Source: Pseudomonas putida (GTDB lineage: Bacteria > Pseudomonadota > Gammaproteobacteria > Pseudomonadales > Pseudomonadaceae). Taken from it: a DNA stretch of 64,000 nucleotides. Where the stretch lies: NCBI RefSeq assembly GCF_002906855.1, contig NZ_MINI01000038.1, positions 868,001-932,000 on the forward strand. Direction: 5' to 3'. The translations under genes were made by a program, and so were the position numbers. This document shows positions 7,723 to 15,639 of this stretch, in pieces. The notes beneath the pieces were generated by a model. It did no database searches. It was not told where the DNA came from and saw only the letters and a list, made by a program, of their open reading frames with translations. Positions within the stretch are counted from its first letter, which is position 1. Every line of letters begins with the position of its first letter.

Positions 7723-8295
7723 TCATCGGCGCCTAGTCCTGGTATGGCCGGAGACATGGTGCGATCTCACCGCCACGGGGCCATTGCGGGTGTTTCGGAT
7801 GTGACCGCTTCGAACGTGTCCACTGACATGCTGAAAGATCGGCCAATCGGGCAGGAATGACAGCCCCTGTGTGTGGTGCCTGTAAACCTCAGGCATGTAT
7901 TTCTTCAGGTACTCCTCCAGCGAGTCCTCTGCCACCTCGAAGTTGTAGACCCGCCAGTAGGCCTCGACCAGGTCTCGGTTTCGACGAAGGTAGTAGCGCT
8001 CGAGCCATCCTGGGTTATCCGTCTCGTATTCGTATTTTGCCAAGGCAGCAGCGTCGCTCAGCGATGCCTTGAAGCCCTCCTTCCAAGCCAGGAGCAGCAT
8101 CAGGAGCACGCCTACGACGGCCATGTGATCTTTGTCGTAGATGAAGAAGTAGACGGCTGCCGGCGAAGCAAATCCGAATGCCAGCCAGCCAATAAGAGTG
8201 AAGGGAAAGAACAGGATCGGAGCAATGAGCAGGACAACCGCGGAGACGAACCAGGCTCCGAGAACGCCCGACAGCTTGAGCCAAATGTTCGGCAT
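7723..8295 (-). CDS. Small membrane protein with His/Arg-rich tail (190 aa)
   Basis: A 190-residue protein with two or three hydrophobic helices in the first 75 residues (about 8-30, 32-52 and 56-71), then a soluble acidic segment (ETDNPGWLERYYLRRNRDLVEAYWRVYNF) and a C-terminal tail with repeated GH/VSGH words (HVSGHVRSGH, HHVSGH) ending TRTRRR. No known family is recognised. Composition is nearer to core Pseudomonas than its neighbours. It is preceded on the minus strand by an 86-base gap to the YiiX-like gene downstream, so the two could share transcription. The His-rich tail could bind metal, but this is only a composition-based guess. Confidence 0.7.
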   Translation of the reverse strand: MPNIWLKLSGVLGAWFVSAVVLLIAPILFFPFTLIGWLAFGFASPAAVYFFIYDKDHMAVVGVLLMLLLAWKEGFKASLSDAAALAKYEYETDNPGWLERYYLRRNRDLVEAYWRVYNFEVAEDSLEEYLKKYMPEVYRHHTQGLSFLPDWPIFQHVSGHVRSGHIRNTRNGPVAVRSHHVSGHTRTRRR

Positions 8296-8626
8296 GAGTT
8301 CCCTCTGATCAACCAGTTCTGAGCCTGAAGGCCTAAACGAGCGTTACGAAGTGATGGCTATATGGTGGCAGGTCGATGGTAGCCTAACGGCTGACTAGCA
8401 AGGAATACGTGAACGATTTAGGGCGCTTTTTAGGTGCAGGAATGGCGGTTTGGAAGCGGGATGATAACGGGGGAGGCGACGTGTACGAGGGGGTGAAATG
8501 AGTACTTATATTCCAGAAACGAAAACCCCGGCTCGAGGCCGGGGCGGGTGTTTCGTGGTCTTTGCAAGGAGTCGTAAGCTTTCGCTCATTGGAGCTCAAT
8601 GCCAACCGTTTCTCAATCCTACGAGC
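8296..8626. other. Non-coding stretch upstream of the Abi-type gene, with one strong hairpin
   Basis: No convincing gene is seen. A stem-loop lies at 8526-8544 (CCCCGGC, five-base loop TCGAG, GCCGGGG). Read on the minus strand it is followed by TTTTCGTTT, so it could act as a minus-strand terminator, although no gene is seen that would need one there. The short minus-strand ORF across 8384-8644 is low-complexity Pro/Ser-rich and is taken as a chance frame. Confidence 0.6.
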
Positions 8627-8657
8627 GGTTGACACTGATGTCAACCCCCTTTATACA
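8627..8657 (+). promoter_or_regulatory. Near-consensus sigma-70 promoter with perfect palindrome over the -35
   Basis: A -35 hexamer TTGACA (8629-8634) and a -10 hexamer TATACA (8652-8657) are separated by exactly 17 bases. The palindrome GGTTGACA-CTGA-TGTCAACC (8627-8646) covers the -35 and half of the spacer. The start codon of the Abi/HEPN gene is 27 bases after the -10. A strong promoter under an operator-like palindrome suggests the gene is normally repressed, perhaps by its own product or an unlinked repressor. Confidence 0.72.
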
Positions 8658-8683
8658 GGCACCTGGCCAGTAGGAAGCCGAGC

Positions 8684-9595
8684 ATGCCTCACACCATCCA
8701 GTATAGACCCCAGCTGATCGACCACCTCATCAGCTCTCACCGAATCGCCAGTTACAGCAAGGTATTTTCGACCAGCAATGACGCTGAGCTAGTGGGGGCC
8801 TACCTGTGGAACTCGCACGTTTGTGGGGTTCTCTACCCCCTGCTCAGCGCGGCGGAGGTCACGTTACGGAACTCGATTGACACCGCCCTGACGGCTGATC
8901 TTGGGAAATTTTGGTGGAAGGCAAAGACGCTTAAGTACAAGAGCTTTACTCCCGGAGGCCAGGTGCCCGATGCGGTCGCGAAACTGACTAAAAATTTCGG
9001 GTCAGCCTTCAACACCGCCTGGTACGAGCGCAAAAGCCGGCAGGTCAGTGGGCAGCCAGACCACCAAGAGGTCGTATCCAAAACGGAATTTTCCACGTGG
9101 GAATTCGTTCTGGACAACGAATATATGGGTAACAACCTTATCTGGCCGAAGAATCTTGGGCGGGTTTTCAAGGGCCAGTGGCCAACGAGTCAGGCGAGCG
9201 CCATGCTGGCCGGGTGCAAGGATCAGGTTGCGCTGGTACGGAAGTTCCGAAATCGAGTGTTCCACCACGAACCCGCTTGGAAGCGCTTCAACGTCAATGA
9301 TGAACACCAAGCAGTGGCCCACCTGCACGAGAAAATCAGCAAAATCACTGAGCTGATCTCATGGATTTCGCCCGAAAAGATCGACCTTCTAGAGAGATCC
9401 GGGGTGATCCGAACGGCCTACCGTGCCTGCTCCGTGGCCGAAATCGAACGGTTCAAGTACCAGTCCAAGACGAGCACGGTCAACAGCATGGTCAAGCTCA
9501 TCAAGGTTGCAGAGGCTGCAAGCGCTGGAAATGAGGTTATGAAAATCGCGTTATATGGAAAGCGGAAGGCGGTCTATACCCTTCAGGCTGACTGA
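8684..9595 (+). CDS. Abi-like (Abi_2/HEPN-type) abortive infection protein
   Basis: A 303-residue protein with the two signatures of the Abi-like family. An N-terminal helix carries SAAEVTLRNSID (about 55-66), and near 186-199 lies VRKFRNRVFHHEPAW, which contains the HEPN ribonuclease motif R-N-x3-H (R189, N190, H194). Abi_2-type proteins are known in abortive infection and HEPN domains commonly cut RNA, so the protein is likely a toxin-like RNase held inactive until infection; that step is inference. The ATG at 8684 follows GCCGAGC and the promoter/palindrome at 8627-8657. No obvious antitoxin gene lies next to it; the nearest genes are the membrane protein upstream (divergent) and hamB downstream (convergent). 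Confidence 0.8.
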   Translation: MPHTIQYRPQLIDHLISSHRIASYSKVFSTSNDAELVGAYLWNSHVCGVLYPLLSAAEVTLRNSIDTALTADLGKFWWKAKTLKYKSFTPGGQVPDAVAKLTKNFGSAFNTAWYERKSRQVSGQPDHQEVVSKTEFSTWEFVLDNEYMGNNLIWPKNLGRVFKGQWPTSQASAMLAGCKDQVALVRKFRNRVFHHEPAWKRFNVNDEHQAVAHLHEKISKITELISWISPEKIDLLERSGVIRTAYRACSVAEIERFKYQSKTSTVNSMVKLIKVAEAASAGNEVMKIALYGKRKAVYTLQAD

Positions 9596-9683
9596 TAGGT
9601 GTTCTGCTGGCCGCCTCCGAGTCCTGCCCGCCCTCCCGGTATCAACCAGGCCAGCGGGCATCATCCTTCAGCTCTCTGTGGAG

Positions 9684-12164
9684 CTACGCCGACTGCTCTG
9701 GCACAGGTTTCAAGTTCAGCTGGGCTTCAAAGATCAGCAGGTCACTTTCTTCGTTCCGTCTCATCAGCCCGATTACATGGGAGCTGACCTCGATCTCACC
9801 ATTCGCATTCATGCGCACATACCGAGGGTATCGATCAAGCAACAGTTCGGATAATCCGCGACTATACCCCTCGCGAATCAATTTGATTTTTGATTCATCG
9901 TCGGTACCGTACTTCACTCGCTTGTAGAAGCTAGGCTCTACGGCGCCCACTCCATTGAGGATCTCAAGGAATCTGAAGATTTTGTTGTCAAAAAAGTCGT
10001 CTTCGTCTTTGAGCCTTACGATTGCGAGATTGACTCGTTCTACGTCGTTCTTTCGTGAAATTCTTACATAGTGAGCACTATGGCTATTTTTGTACTTGGT
10101 GTCGCCCCAGCTGGACACGTATACATAGTCAGTGCCTTTCGTTTGGGGGAGATCTTCCCAGTATTTTAACGTGTGTCTGATGATTTGTTTTGTAGTGCGT
10201 TTTTTTAGTTTCCAATCCAGGAACATTGCGTAAAAGTCCAACGCTGCCTGATTTTTTAGGCGCAGCATGTCGCTATTTTTTGTTCCTGCATGAAACTTTT
10301 CGATGAAGCAAGTCTTGATGTCGGTTAAGAGCCGGTCGGCGGTATTGATTGGCCCATTCGCCTCGAGTGATAGGCTAATGGCTTCGTCCACGTCTTCTTC
10401 TGAGGCAAATACGTCGATTTCGCTGACGCTGTTGGCGATCATTAAGCGGCCAACCTCTGTCTTTACATATTTGCATTCTTCGCCAGTGACAACGCCTGGC
10501 TGAAGGTTTTCAAGCCTTGATACCGCGTCCTTGTGGCGTAGGGCGGCCTTGTCATCACTTATGTCAGCTGCTTCGAGGAGAACATTGTTGACCGTGTCTT
10601 CGTCTTCTTTCGAGACGTTTACGGAATTTTCGTAGAACGTCTTGAGGTTCGCTCTCTTGTGGGTGTATTCATCAACACCCAAAAGGTAAATGCTGGATTC
10701 AAGCTTTTGCAGCGCAGAACCCGCCTTGGGGTCAAATACCTCACTAAATCTGTTTACCCGACCAATCAAATTTTTGAACTGTGATGACGTCAGGTTTCCT
10801 ATTCCTTTGGAGTAGTCAAATATAAACAGTCGCTCGATTGGTAAATTTACTCCTTCAAGCAACGTTGAGTTGCATACCAGGTATTTAATCGCCTTGGACT
10901 TATTGAACAGATTTTCAAGATAAAGACGGATGGTATCTGGGATTGAACCGTGATGGTACATCACACCCTTTCGTAGGCAAGCGATGAGCCGATAGCGCTT
11001 GTCGAACGTTTCCTCGAGTTCGTCGCAAGCTGTTTGAACCAGTGGGCATTCAATGTTTGGCAAGCTCTCGGCTAGTTCGAGCGCAAATTGCTCGATCCGT
11101 TTTTTCGTGTTTCCGTAGATAATGTTCTTGGCAAGGGATTCATTTTTAATAAGGTCAAAGCAGTTCTTGTGCTTGCGATCTAAGTCAATCCAGTGGTTAA
11201 GGAAATGATCATAGAGCTTAAGCTTTCCATCATCCTTTCCGGTTCTGAAGTCCCTAACAAGGAAACGCTCGGATTTTATATACTCATCAATCCTGAATCC
11301 CTTCGGTGTCATGTCCAAGTAGCGAACACGAACATTAAGCTCATTGCAAAGGAATGGAGTTAGAAACTTGAAGGAAGTGTCGGGGTTGCGAGCTCCCAAA
11401 ATACATAGCATCGTGGCCAATAGTTCGTTGCGGCTATCGCCCTGGAGGAGGTTGTGCGCCTCGTCCACGAACACCATGTCGAATTTTAAATAACTATGCT
11501 CGTTAAGCATGCGATTCAGTCGTTCTTGAGTCAGTACAAAAACGCGGCAGTTTCGCTCAGGAGAATACATCTCGGGGTGCGTGATGACTTTGCCCATGTC
11601 GTTGATGTCAGCATAAATCAACCGCTTTTTTGTCTGAGCCAGTAAGGCTTTTGAGGGTACAAGAATGAGTACACGTTTTTCAGGGTTGTCTCTAACGGAC
11701 TTAATGATCAGATCTGATTTGCCGTAAGAGGTCGGAGCTACTACAACTGATGAATTTTCATACTCAGCTTGTACGAAAGTTCTCAAGGTGTCCTGCTGCT
11801 CTGTAAGCACCATCTCTTGATCGCGGAAGGTATCTACGTAGCTACTTACGATGTTCTGGATAAAAGAGTTGCTCAGCCGTTCATCTTGCTCAAACGACTT
11901 TCCGATAACGGCAGAAACTGGGAGAAGCCCGCTGTTCACGGCTACGTCGTAAAGAGGCTCGTATCGGCCAGTAAGGTTTCCATAAAGCAGGGTGATTCGA
12001 TAACCTAGGCGCTTAATTTCTGCCGCGCTGTGATTAAGTAGTAATACAGCGATAGCGAGAAGTTTTACAGTTTCCCCATCGGACATTTCATGACCGCGCA
12101 GAAGGTTCATGTAAATGTCTTTGAAACGGGTTTTTGCTAACTCCTTGATGGTGAGCTCTTGCAT
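9684..12164 (-). CDS. hamB: Hachiman-like defence helicase HamB (DEAD/DEAH, SF2)
   Basis: An 826-residue superfamily 2 helicase. Visible motifs are a Q-like segment near 121-130, Walker A APTSYGKS at 143-150, LVPSKALLAQ (motif Ia) near 168-177, Walker B DEAH at 234-237, VMYHHGSIP near 401-408, VCNSTLLEGVNLP (motif V) near 430-442 and NLIGRVNR (motif VI) at 465-472. The C-terminal 350 residues have no recognised fold. Its ATG directly follows the TAA of the DUF1837-type gene (TAAATG, no gap), so translation is probably coupled. The pair matches the two-gene Hachiman (hamA-hamB) plan, also related to AbpAB. In that system the helicase senses DNA damage or phage DNA and controls the nuclease partner. 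AT-rich codon use suggests transfer. Confidence 0.85.
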   Translation of the reverse strand: MQELTIKELAKTRFKDIYMNLLRGHEMSDGETVKLLAIAVLLLNHSAAEIKRLGYRITLLYGNLTGRYEPLYDVAVNSGLLPVSAVIGKSFEQDERLSNSFIQNIVSSYVDTFRDQEMVLTEQQDTLRTFVQAEYENSSVVVAPTSYGKSDLIIKSVRDNPEKRVLILVPSKALLAQTKKRLIYADINDMGKVITHPEMYSPERNCRVFVLTQERLNRMLNEHSYLKFDMVFVDEAHNLLQGDSRNELLATMLCILGARNPDTSFKFLTPFLCNELNVRVRYLDMTPKGFRIDEYIKSERFLVRDFRTGKDDGKLKLYDHFLNHWIDLDRKHKNCFDLIKNESLAKNIIYGNTKKRIEQFALELAESLPNIECPLVQTACDELEETFDKRYRLIACLRKGVMYHHGSIPDTIRLYLENLFNKSKAIKYLVCNSTLLEGVNLPIERLFIFDYSKGIGNLTSSQFKNLIGRVNRFSEVFDPKAGSALQKLESSIYLLGVDEYTHKRANLKTFYENSVNVSKEDEDTVNNVLLEAADISDDKAALRHKDAVSRLENLQPGVVTGEECKYVKTEVGRLMIANSVSEIDVFASEEDVDEAISLSLEANGPINTADRLLTDIKTCFIEKFHAGTKNSDMLRLKNQAALDFYAMFLDWKLKKRTTKQIIRHTLKYWEDLPQTKGTDYVYVSSWGDTKYKNSHSAHYVRISRKNDVERVNLAIVRLKDEDDFFDNKIFRFLEILNGVGAVEPSFYKRVKYGTDDESKIKLIREGYSRGLSELLLDRYPRYVRMNANGEIEVSSHVIGLMRRNEESDLLIFEAQLNLKPVPEQSA

Positions 12165-12959
12165 TTAGCATCCTGCCTCTGTGCGAAGGAAGTCTTCTAG
12201 CTTCTGAAGCGTTCCTTTCTGAAGCGATAGCACTAGAACGGTTTTGAATATCGGGTTGGCTATCAGCTTGTTTGTGAAATGTTCGACTGTCTTCTCTTCT
12301 ACTTTTCGCGTCGCATCGTTGAATAGCGCAGATACCAGAACGACATTGTTGTCTGAGGCAACAGCAGTGTTCAGGTAGGCGTTGTCACCCTCTAGACCTA
12401 GAATCTCAAGAACTGATTCTTTGTAGCCTTTACTTTCATTGATTGATTTCTGGGCGGCATTGATCGCGTTGTGCCAATGGTTCGTCTCGGCCTCGGCAAG
12501 TCGGCCCTTTAAGTCATCTCGAGCCTTGGCCAGCAATGCGCTAGTAGCTGCGCAAGAGGTTCTTGTGCCTGCTCCGCCCGACTTTACCTCGGTGATCCAC
12601 ACTTCATTCGAAGCGGATTCGTACAGGACGAGGTCAAAGCCTTTCCTGATGTGTTTTTCTTCCATGTTGAAGAACGGGGAAATGACATCGAAGCTATCGA
12701 GCTTTTTAAGAATGATCACGTGTGCCAGGAGTTCTCCAAGCATACCAATTCGCGTCTTATCTTCTTTAGTCGAATAGCGATCCCAGAATGATTTGAGGGT
12801 GGCTGCATACTTGAACATGATTGAGCTGCGGCTGGCGAGATCGGCGCCATGGCAGATACGCGTTAGGTTGTCTCGTATCGTGGTCTTTAGCTCATCAGAA
12901 AAGTTTTCAACACAGCACACTGCGTACTGACCGGTTTGCTTGAAAATTACGCCATCCAT
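12165..12959 (-). CDS. hamA: Hachiman-like nuclease effector HamA (DUF1837)
   Basis: A 264-residue protein with the PD-(D/E)xK pattern expected of HamA/DUF1837: E76 in GMLGELLAH, D109 in KGFDLVLY and E124-x-K126 in WITEVKSG. The spacing of the last two, across a short beta-hairpin, is typical of this nuclease fold. It is the first gene of a two-gene minus-strand operon and is followed with no gap by the helicase. In Hachiman the DUF1837 protein forms a complex with the helicase and degrades DNA once released, causing abortive defence. The start at 12959 has a GGAAAG stretch about 10 bases upstream. Alternative naming as AbpA (same DUF1837 clan) cannot be excluded by eye. Confidence 0.83.
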   Translation of the reverse strand: MDGVIFKQTGQYAVCCVENFSDELKTTIRDNLTRICHGADLASRSSIMFKYAATLKSFWDRYSTKEDKTRIGMLGELLAHVIILKKLDSFDVISPFFNMEEKHIRKGFDLVLYESASNEVWITEVKSGGAGTRTSCAATSALLAKARDDLKGRLAEAETNHWHNAINAAQKSINESKGYKESVLEILGLEGDNAYLNTAVASDNNVVLVSALFNDATRKVEEKTVEHFTNKLIANPIFKTVLVLSLQKGTLQKLEDFLRTEAGC

Positions 12960-13502
12960 AACACGATCTTTCCAAAGGGGCCGCAGCCTTTGCTTTCCCC
13001 ATCGCCGTAGGCGACAGGACTCGAGGATCTGGCAGAAGAATCAGCTCCCCGGTGAGCGTCTGCGCTCGCGATCAGAGAGGCAATTCACGGCAATCAATGC
13101 CATGGAGGCACTGTGCCATTTAGTAGGAAGTATAGCGAGAGGTGTCTTTCACACCCCGAGATTTTCCCGCTCCCAAACTTAGCGTGGATTACCGTTTTAG
13201 GGTGAGGGGCGCGGGGTGTCAATCGTTGTGGAGCTGGATGCAGTCTGCGCACATTTTGGCTGTCAATATGTCCTCAAAATACCTGCAGAAGCGTCAATCC
13301 AGGGCGAATCCATTGACAGTCAATCACCGTCAATGGGTATGCGGGAGAAACCCAGGTTTTCTGCTGGTTTGAGCGTGTCAATCTATGCATCGCAGTTGCG
13401 ATGGTGGTAACTACTGGCCGGATGACCCGTTGGTGGCTGAAGCGACCGCGCGGGCCAAGCCGCGCGGTACCTGAGCACCTCGCATCTGCCGCCATGGCGC
13501 AG
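12960..13502. other. Island/core border: no gene, repeat-rich DNA
   Basis: I see no convincing coding region, tRNA or integrase here. The left part (12960-13180) is the presumptive promoter region of the Hachiman-like operon. The right part holds a cluster of GTCAAT repeats (13217-13382), described separately. The transition from island-type to core-type sequence falls between these and the yciC stop at 13503. Confidence 0.6.
13217..13382. repeat. Cluster of GTCAAT/ATTGAC repeats at the island border
   Basis: The hexamer GTCAAT occurs at 13218-13223, 13262-13267, 13293-13298, 13319-13324, 13329-13334 and 13377-13382, and its complement ATTGAC at 13312-13317. Three of the direct copies extend to TGTCAAT. 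The central part forms nested inverted repeats: ATTGAC-A-GTCAAT (13312-13324) and CCATTGAC...GTCAATGG (13310-13336). This resembles an array of protein-binding sites, such as a transposon end with multiple transposase sites or a repressor operator. Confidence 0.75.
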
Positions 13503-14159
13503 TCAGGCGGCTGCCTCACTTTCCAGCAGCATGAATAGTCGATACAGCACCACGGTGCTGAACAGCTGCAGGAAGCCACTCAAGCTGTCCATGGCCAGTT
13601 CGGCTGCTGGCGAGGGCTCGGGGATGGCCATCAGCAGCAGCCCGTCGATCAGCCAGATCGGCGCCAGCACACCCACCACGCAGATCATGATGCGCATGAA
13701 GTGCCCGGTGGTCATACGCGCACTCTCGCGCATCGACTGCACCACTGGCAGGCCACGCAGCACCAGCAGGTATTCGGCGAACACCAGGTTGATCATGATC
13801 CACACGCCCGGGAAGATGAACAGCGCCAGCCCGGCCATGATCAGCAGCGAGCTGATCATGATCAGCAGGGCCAGCTGCGGCCACAGCTGCAGGGCGCGGG
13901 CGAACAGGTCGCGTTTGCGGATCTCCTGGCCGTTGCTGCGGGTATCCAGGTAGAGGATCAGCGCCGCGCTGTACAGCGGATAGAACAACAGGCTGATCAG
14001 CATGCCGTAGGCCGGCGAGGCCTGGTCGCCCAGCTGGCGATACAACAGTTGGGTAATGAGGGCTTCGAGCACCACCAGCGGCAGGCACAGCGGGATGATG
14101 CTGGCCAGGTGGCGGCGGAAGAAGTACAGGGAGTCGCGCAGAACGCTCAGCGGATTCAT
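13503..14159 (-). CDS. YciC-family inner membrane protein
   Basis: A 218-residue integral membrane protein with five to six hydrophobic helices (about 17-40, 50-70, 90-115, 118-135, 155-178 and 190-210). The opening MNPLSVLRDSLYFFRRHLASI, the LFIFPGVWIMINLVFAEYLLVLRGLPVVQSMRES-type core and the length fit the YciC/UPF0259 family; no biochemical function is established for it. It marks the first typical core gene after the accessory island. The gene ends 20 bases before a stretch with no gene and is transcribed away from the DUF2076 gene. Confidence 0.85.
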   Translation of the reverse strand: MNPLSVLRDSLYFFRRHLASIIPLCLPLVVLEALITQLLYRQLGDQASPAYGMLISLLFYPLYSAALILYLDTRSNGQEIRKRDLFARALQLWPQLALLIMISSLLIMAGLALFIFPGVWIMINLVFAEYLLVLRGLPVVQSMRESARMTTGHFMRIMICVVGVLAPIWLIDGLLLMAIPEPSPAAELAMDSLSGFLQLFSTVVLYRLFMLLESEAAA

Positions 14160-14314
14160 CAGTCAACATCGCAAGGCAGTAAAAGCAGGGGCATAACTTT
14201 AGCCCAGAGCTGTCACTTGCTGAAAAAAGTTTCACCCGTGCGGTGATTGAATCCGCAGCCCATGCGCCCCATCTTTGCCATGTCCGATGTCCTGCTAGCC
14301 CATGAGGTAGCCCA

Positions 14315-15082
14315 ATGAACACAGATGAACAAACCCTGATCGACGGCCTGTTCGGCCGCATCAAGCAAGCCGAAGACCCGAGCCAGCCGCGTGATGTGCA
14401 GGCGCAGGCACGGATCGAGGAGCATGTGCGCCAGCAGCCGGCAGCGCCCTATTACATGACCCAGGCGATCCTGGTTCAGGAAGCCGCAATCAAGCAATTG
14501 GACGAGCAGAACAAGCAGCTGGAGGCCGAGCTGAAGCAAGCCCGCGCCCAGCTCGACGCGACCCGTGCCAGCAGTGGCAATGGCGGGGGCGGGTTCCTGT
14601 CGAGCATCTTCGGTGCCGGTGCGCGCAATCCGGAGCCGGTTCAACCGCAGCGCCCAAGTGCGCCGGTAGCGTCGGGTGGCGGTTGGCGTGAGCCGAGTGC
14701 GCCGGGCTTCTCCCAGCCGCAGCCGCAAATGCAAGCACAGGCACAACCGCAACAGGCCGGCTTTGGCGCCGCGCCGGCGCGCAGCGGTGCCAGCAGCTTC
14801 CTCGGCGGCGCGATGCAGACTGCTGCGGGCGTCGCCGGTGGTGTGTTGCTGGCGCAAGGCATCAGCAGCCTGTTCAACCACCACTCGCAGCCTGAGGAGG
14901 TGGTCGAGGTGATCAAGGAAGAGCCGGCACCGGCCAGTGACAGCGGCGGCTGGAATGACCAGGGCGGGCAGCAGCAAGTGGCTGACAATGACGGCTGGGG
15001 CAATGATCAGGGTGGTTTTGCCGACACTGACTATGGCAGCGATGACGGTGGCTTCTTCTCGGATGACGATACGTTCGTCTGA
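14315..15082 (+). CDS. DUF2076 domain-containing protein
   Basis: A 255-residue protein. Residues 1-85 are helical and match the DUF2076 start (MNTDEQTLIDGLFGRIKQAE, with a coiled-coil part AAIKQLDEQNKQLEAELKQA). The middle is Gly/Pro/Gln rich and probably disordered; a small hydrophobic Ala/Gly segment (AAGVAGGVLLAQGISSLF) lies near 168-188. The C-terminus is highly acidic with Gly and aromatic repeats (DNDGWGNDQGGF, DDGGFFSDDDTF). The family is described as a periplasmic ligand-binding sensor-like protein, but no clear signal peptide is visible here. The ATG at 14315 follows GAGGTAGCCC. Confidence 0.82.
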   Translation: MNTDEQTLIDGLFGRIKQAEDPSQPRDVQAQARIEEHVRQQPAAPYYMTQAILVQEAAIKQLDEQNKQLEAELKQARAQLDATRASSGNGGGGFLSSIFGAGARNPEPVQPQRPSAPVASGGGWREPSAPGFSQPQPQMQAQAQPQQAGFGAAPARSGASSFLGGAMQTAAGVAGGVLLAQGISSLFNHHSQPEEVVEVIKEEPAPASDSGGWNDQGGQQQVADNDGWGNDQGGFADTDYGSDDGGFFSDDDTFV

Positions 15083-15150
15083 TCGGTCTGGCATACTGCT
15101 GGCATTTCCGAAGGGGCGCTTTGCGCCCCTTTTCATGTCGAGGGTATGTG

Positions 15151-15630
15151 GTGAAAAAGATCGCGCTGTTCGCCGATGTGCAGAACCTCTACTACACCGT
15201 GCGCCAGGCCCACGGCTGCCACTTCAACTACACCGCACTGTGGAAGGAAGTCAGCCGCGAAGGCGAGATCGTCGAGGCCGTGGCCTATGCCATCGACCGC
15301 GGTGACAGCAAGCAGCAGCAATTCCAGCAGATCCTGCGCAACCTCGGTTTCGACGTGCGCCTGAAACCGTTCATCCAGCGCAGCGACGGTTCTGCCAAGG
15401 GCGACTGGGACGTTGGCATTACACTCGATGTGATCGATGCGGCCAGCCGGGTCGACCAGGTGGTGCTGGCCTCCGGTGATGGTGACTTCGACCTGCTGCT
15501 GGAGCGGGTCATCCAGCGCCATGGCGCCGAGGCGGTGGTCTATGGCGTCCCAGGCCTGACGGCGTTGTCGCTGATTCGCGCCGCCACCCGTTATGTGCCC
15601 ATCGAGGGCGCGCTGTTGCTCAAGCACTAA
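15151..15630 (+). CDS. NYN domain (LabA/DUF88-like) putative ribonuclease
   Basis: A 159-residue protein with the PIN-like NYN fold: ALFADVQNLYYTV at the start (D9 and N12), KGDWDVGITLDVI in the middle and VVLASGDGDFDLLL near 105-118, giving the cluster of acidic residues that binds metal in this fold. Members are thought to cut RNA. The GTG at 15151 is chosen over an upstream TTG because GAGGG ends six bases before it and the conserved first strand starts at once. It is followed nine bases later by a DnaQ-like exonuclease gene, so the two are probably co-transcribed. Confidence 0.87.
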   Translation: MKKIALFADVQNLYYTVRQAHGCHFNYTALWKEVSREGEIVEAVAYAIDRGDSKQQQFQQILRNLGFDVRLKPFIQRSDGSAKGDWDVGITLDVIDAASRVDQVVLASGDGDFDLLLERVIQRHGAEAVVYGVPGLTALSLIRAATRYVPIEGALLLKH

Positions 15631-15639
15631 GGTTTTTTC

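Noticed and set aside
8384..8644. Minus-strand 86-codon ORF upstream of the Abi gene
   Set aside because: Pro/Ser/Thr low-complexity frame that crosses the strong hairpin and the Abi promoter palindrome.
12960..13502. A tRNA or integrase gene as attachment site of the island
   Set aside because: No cloverleaf-like sequence or recombinase frame could be found by reading both strands.
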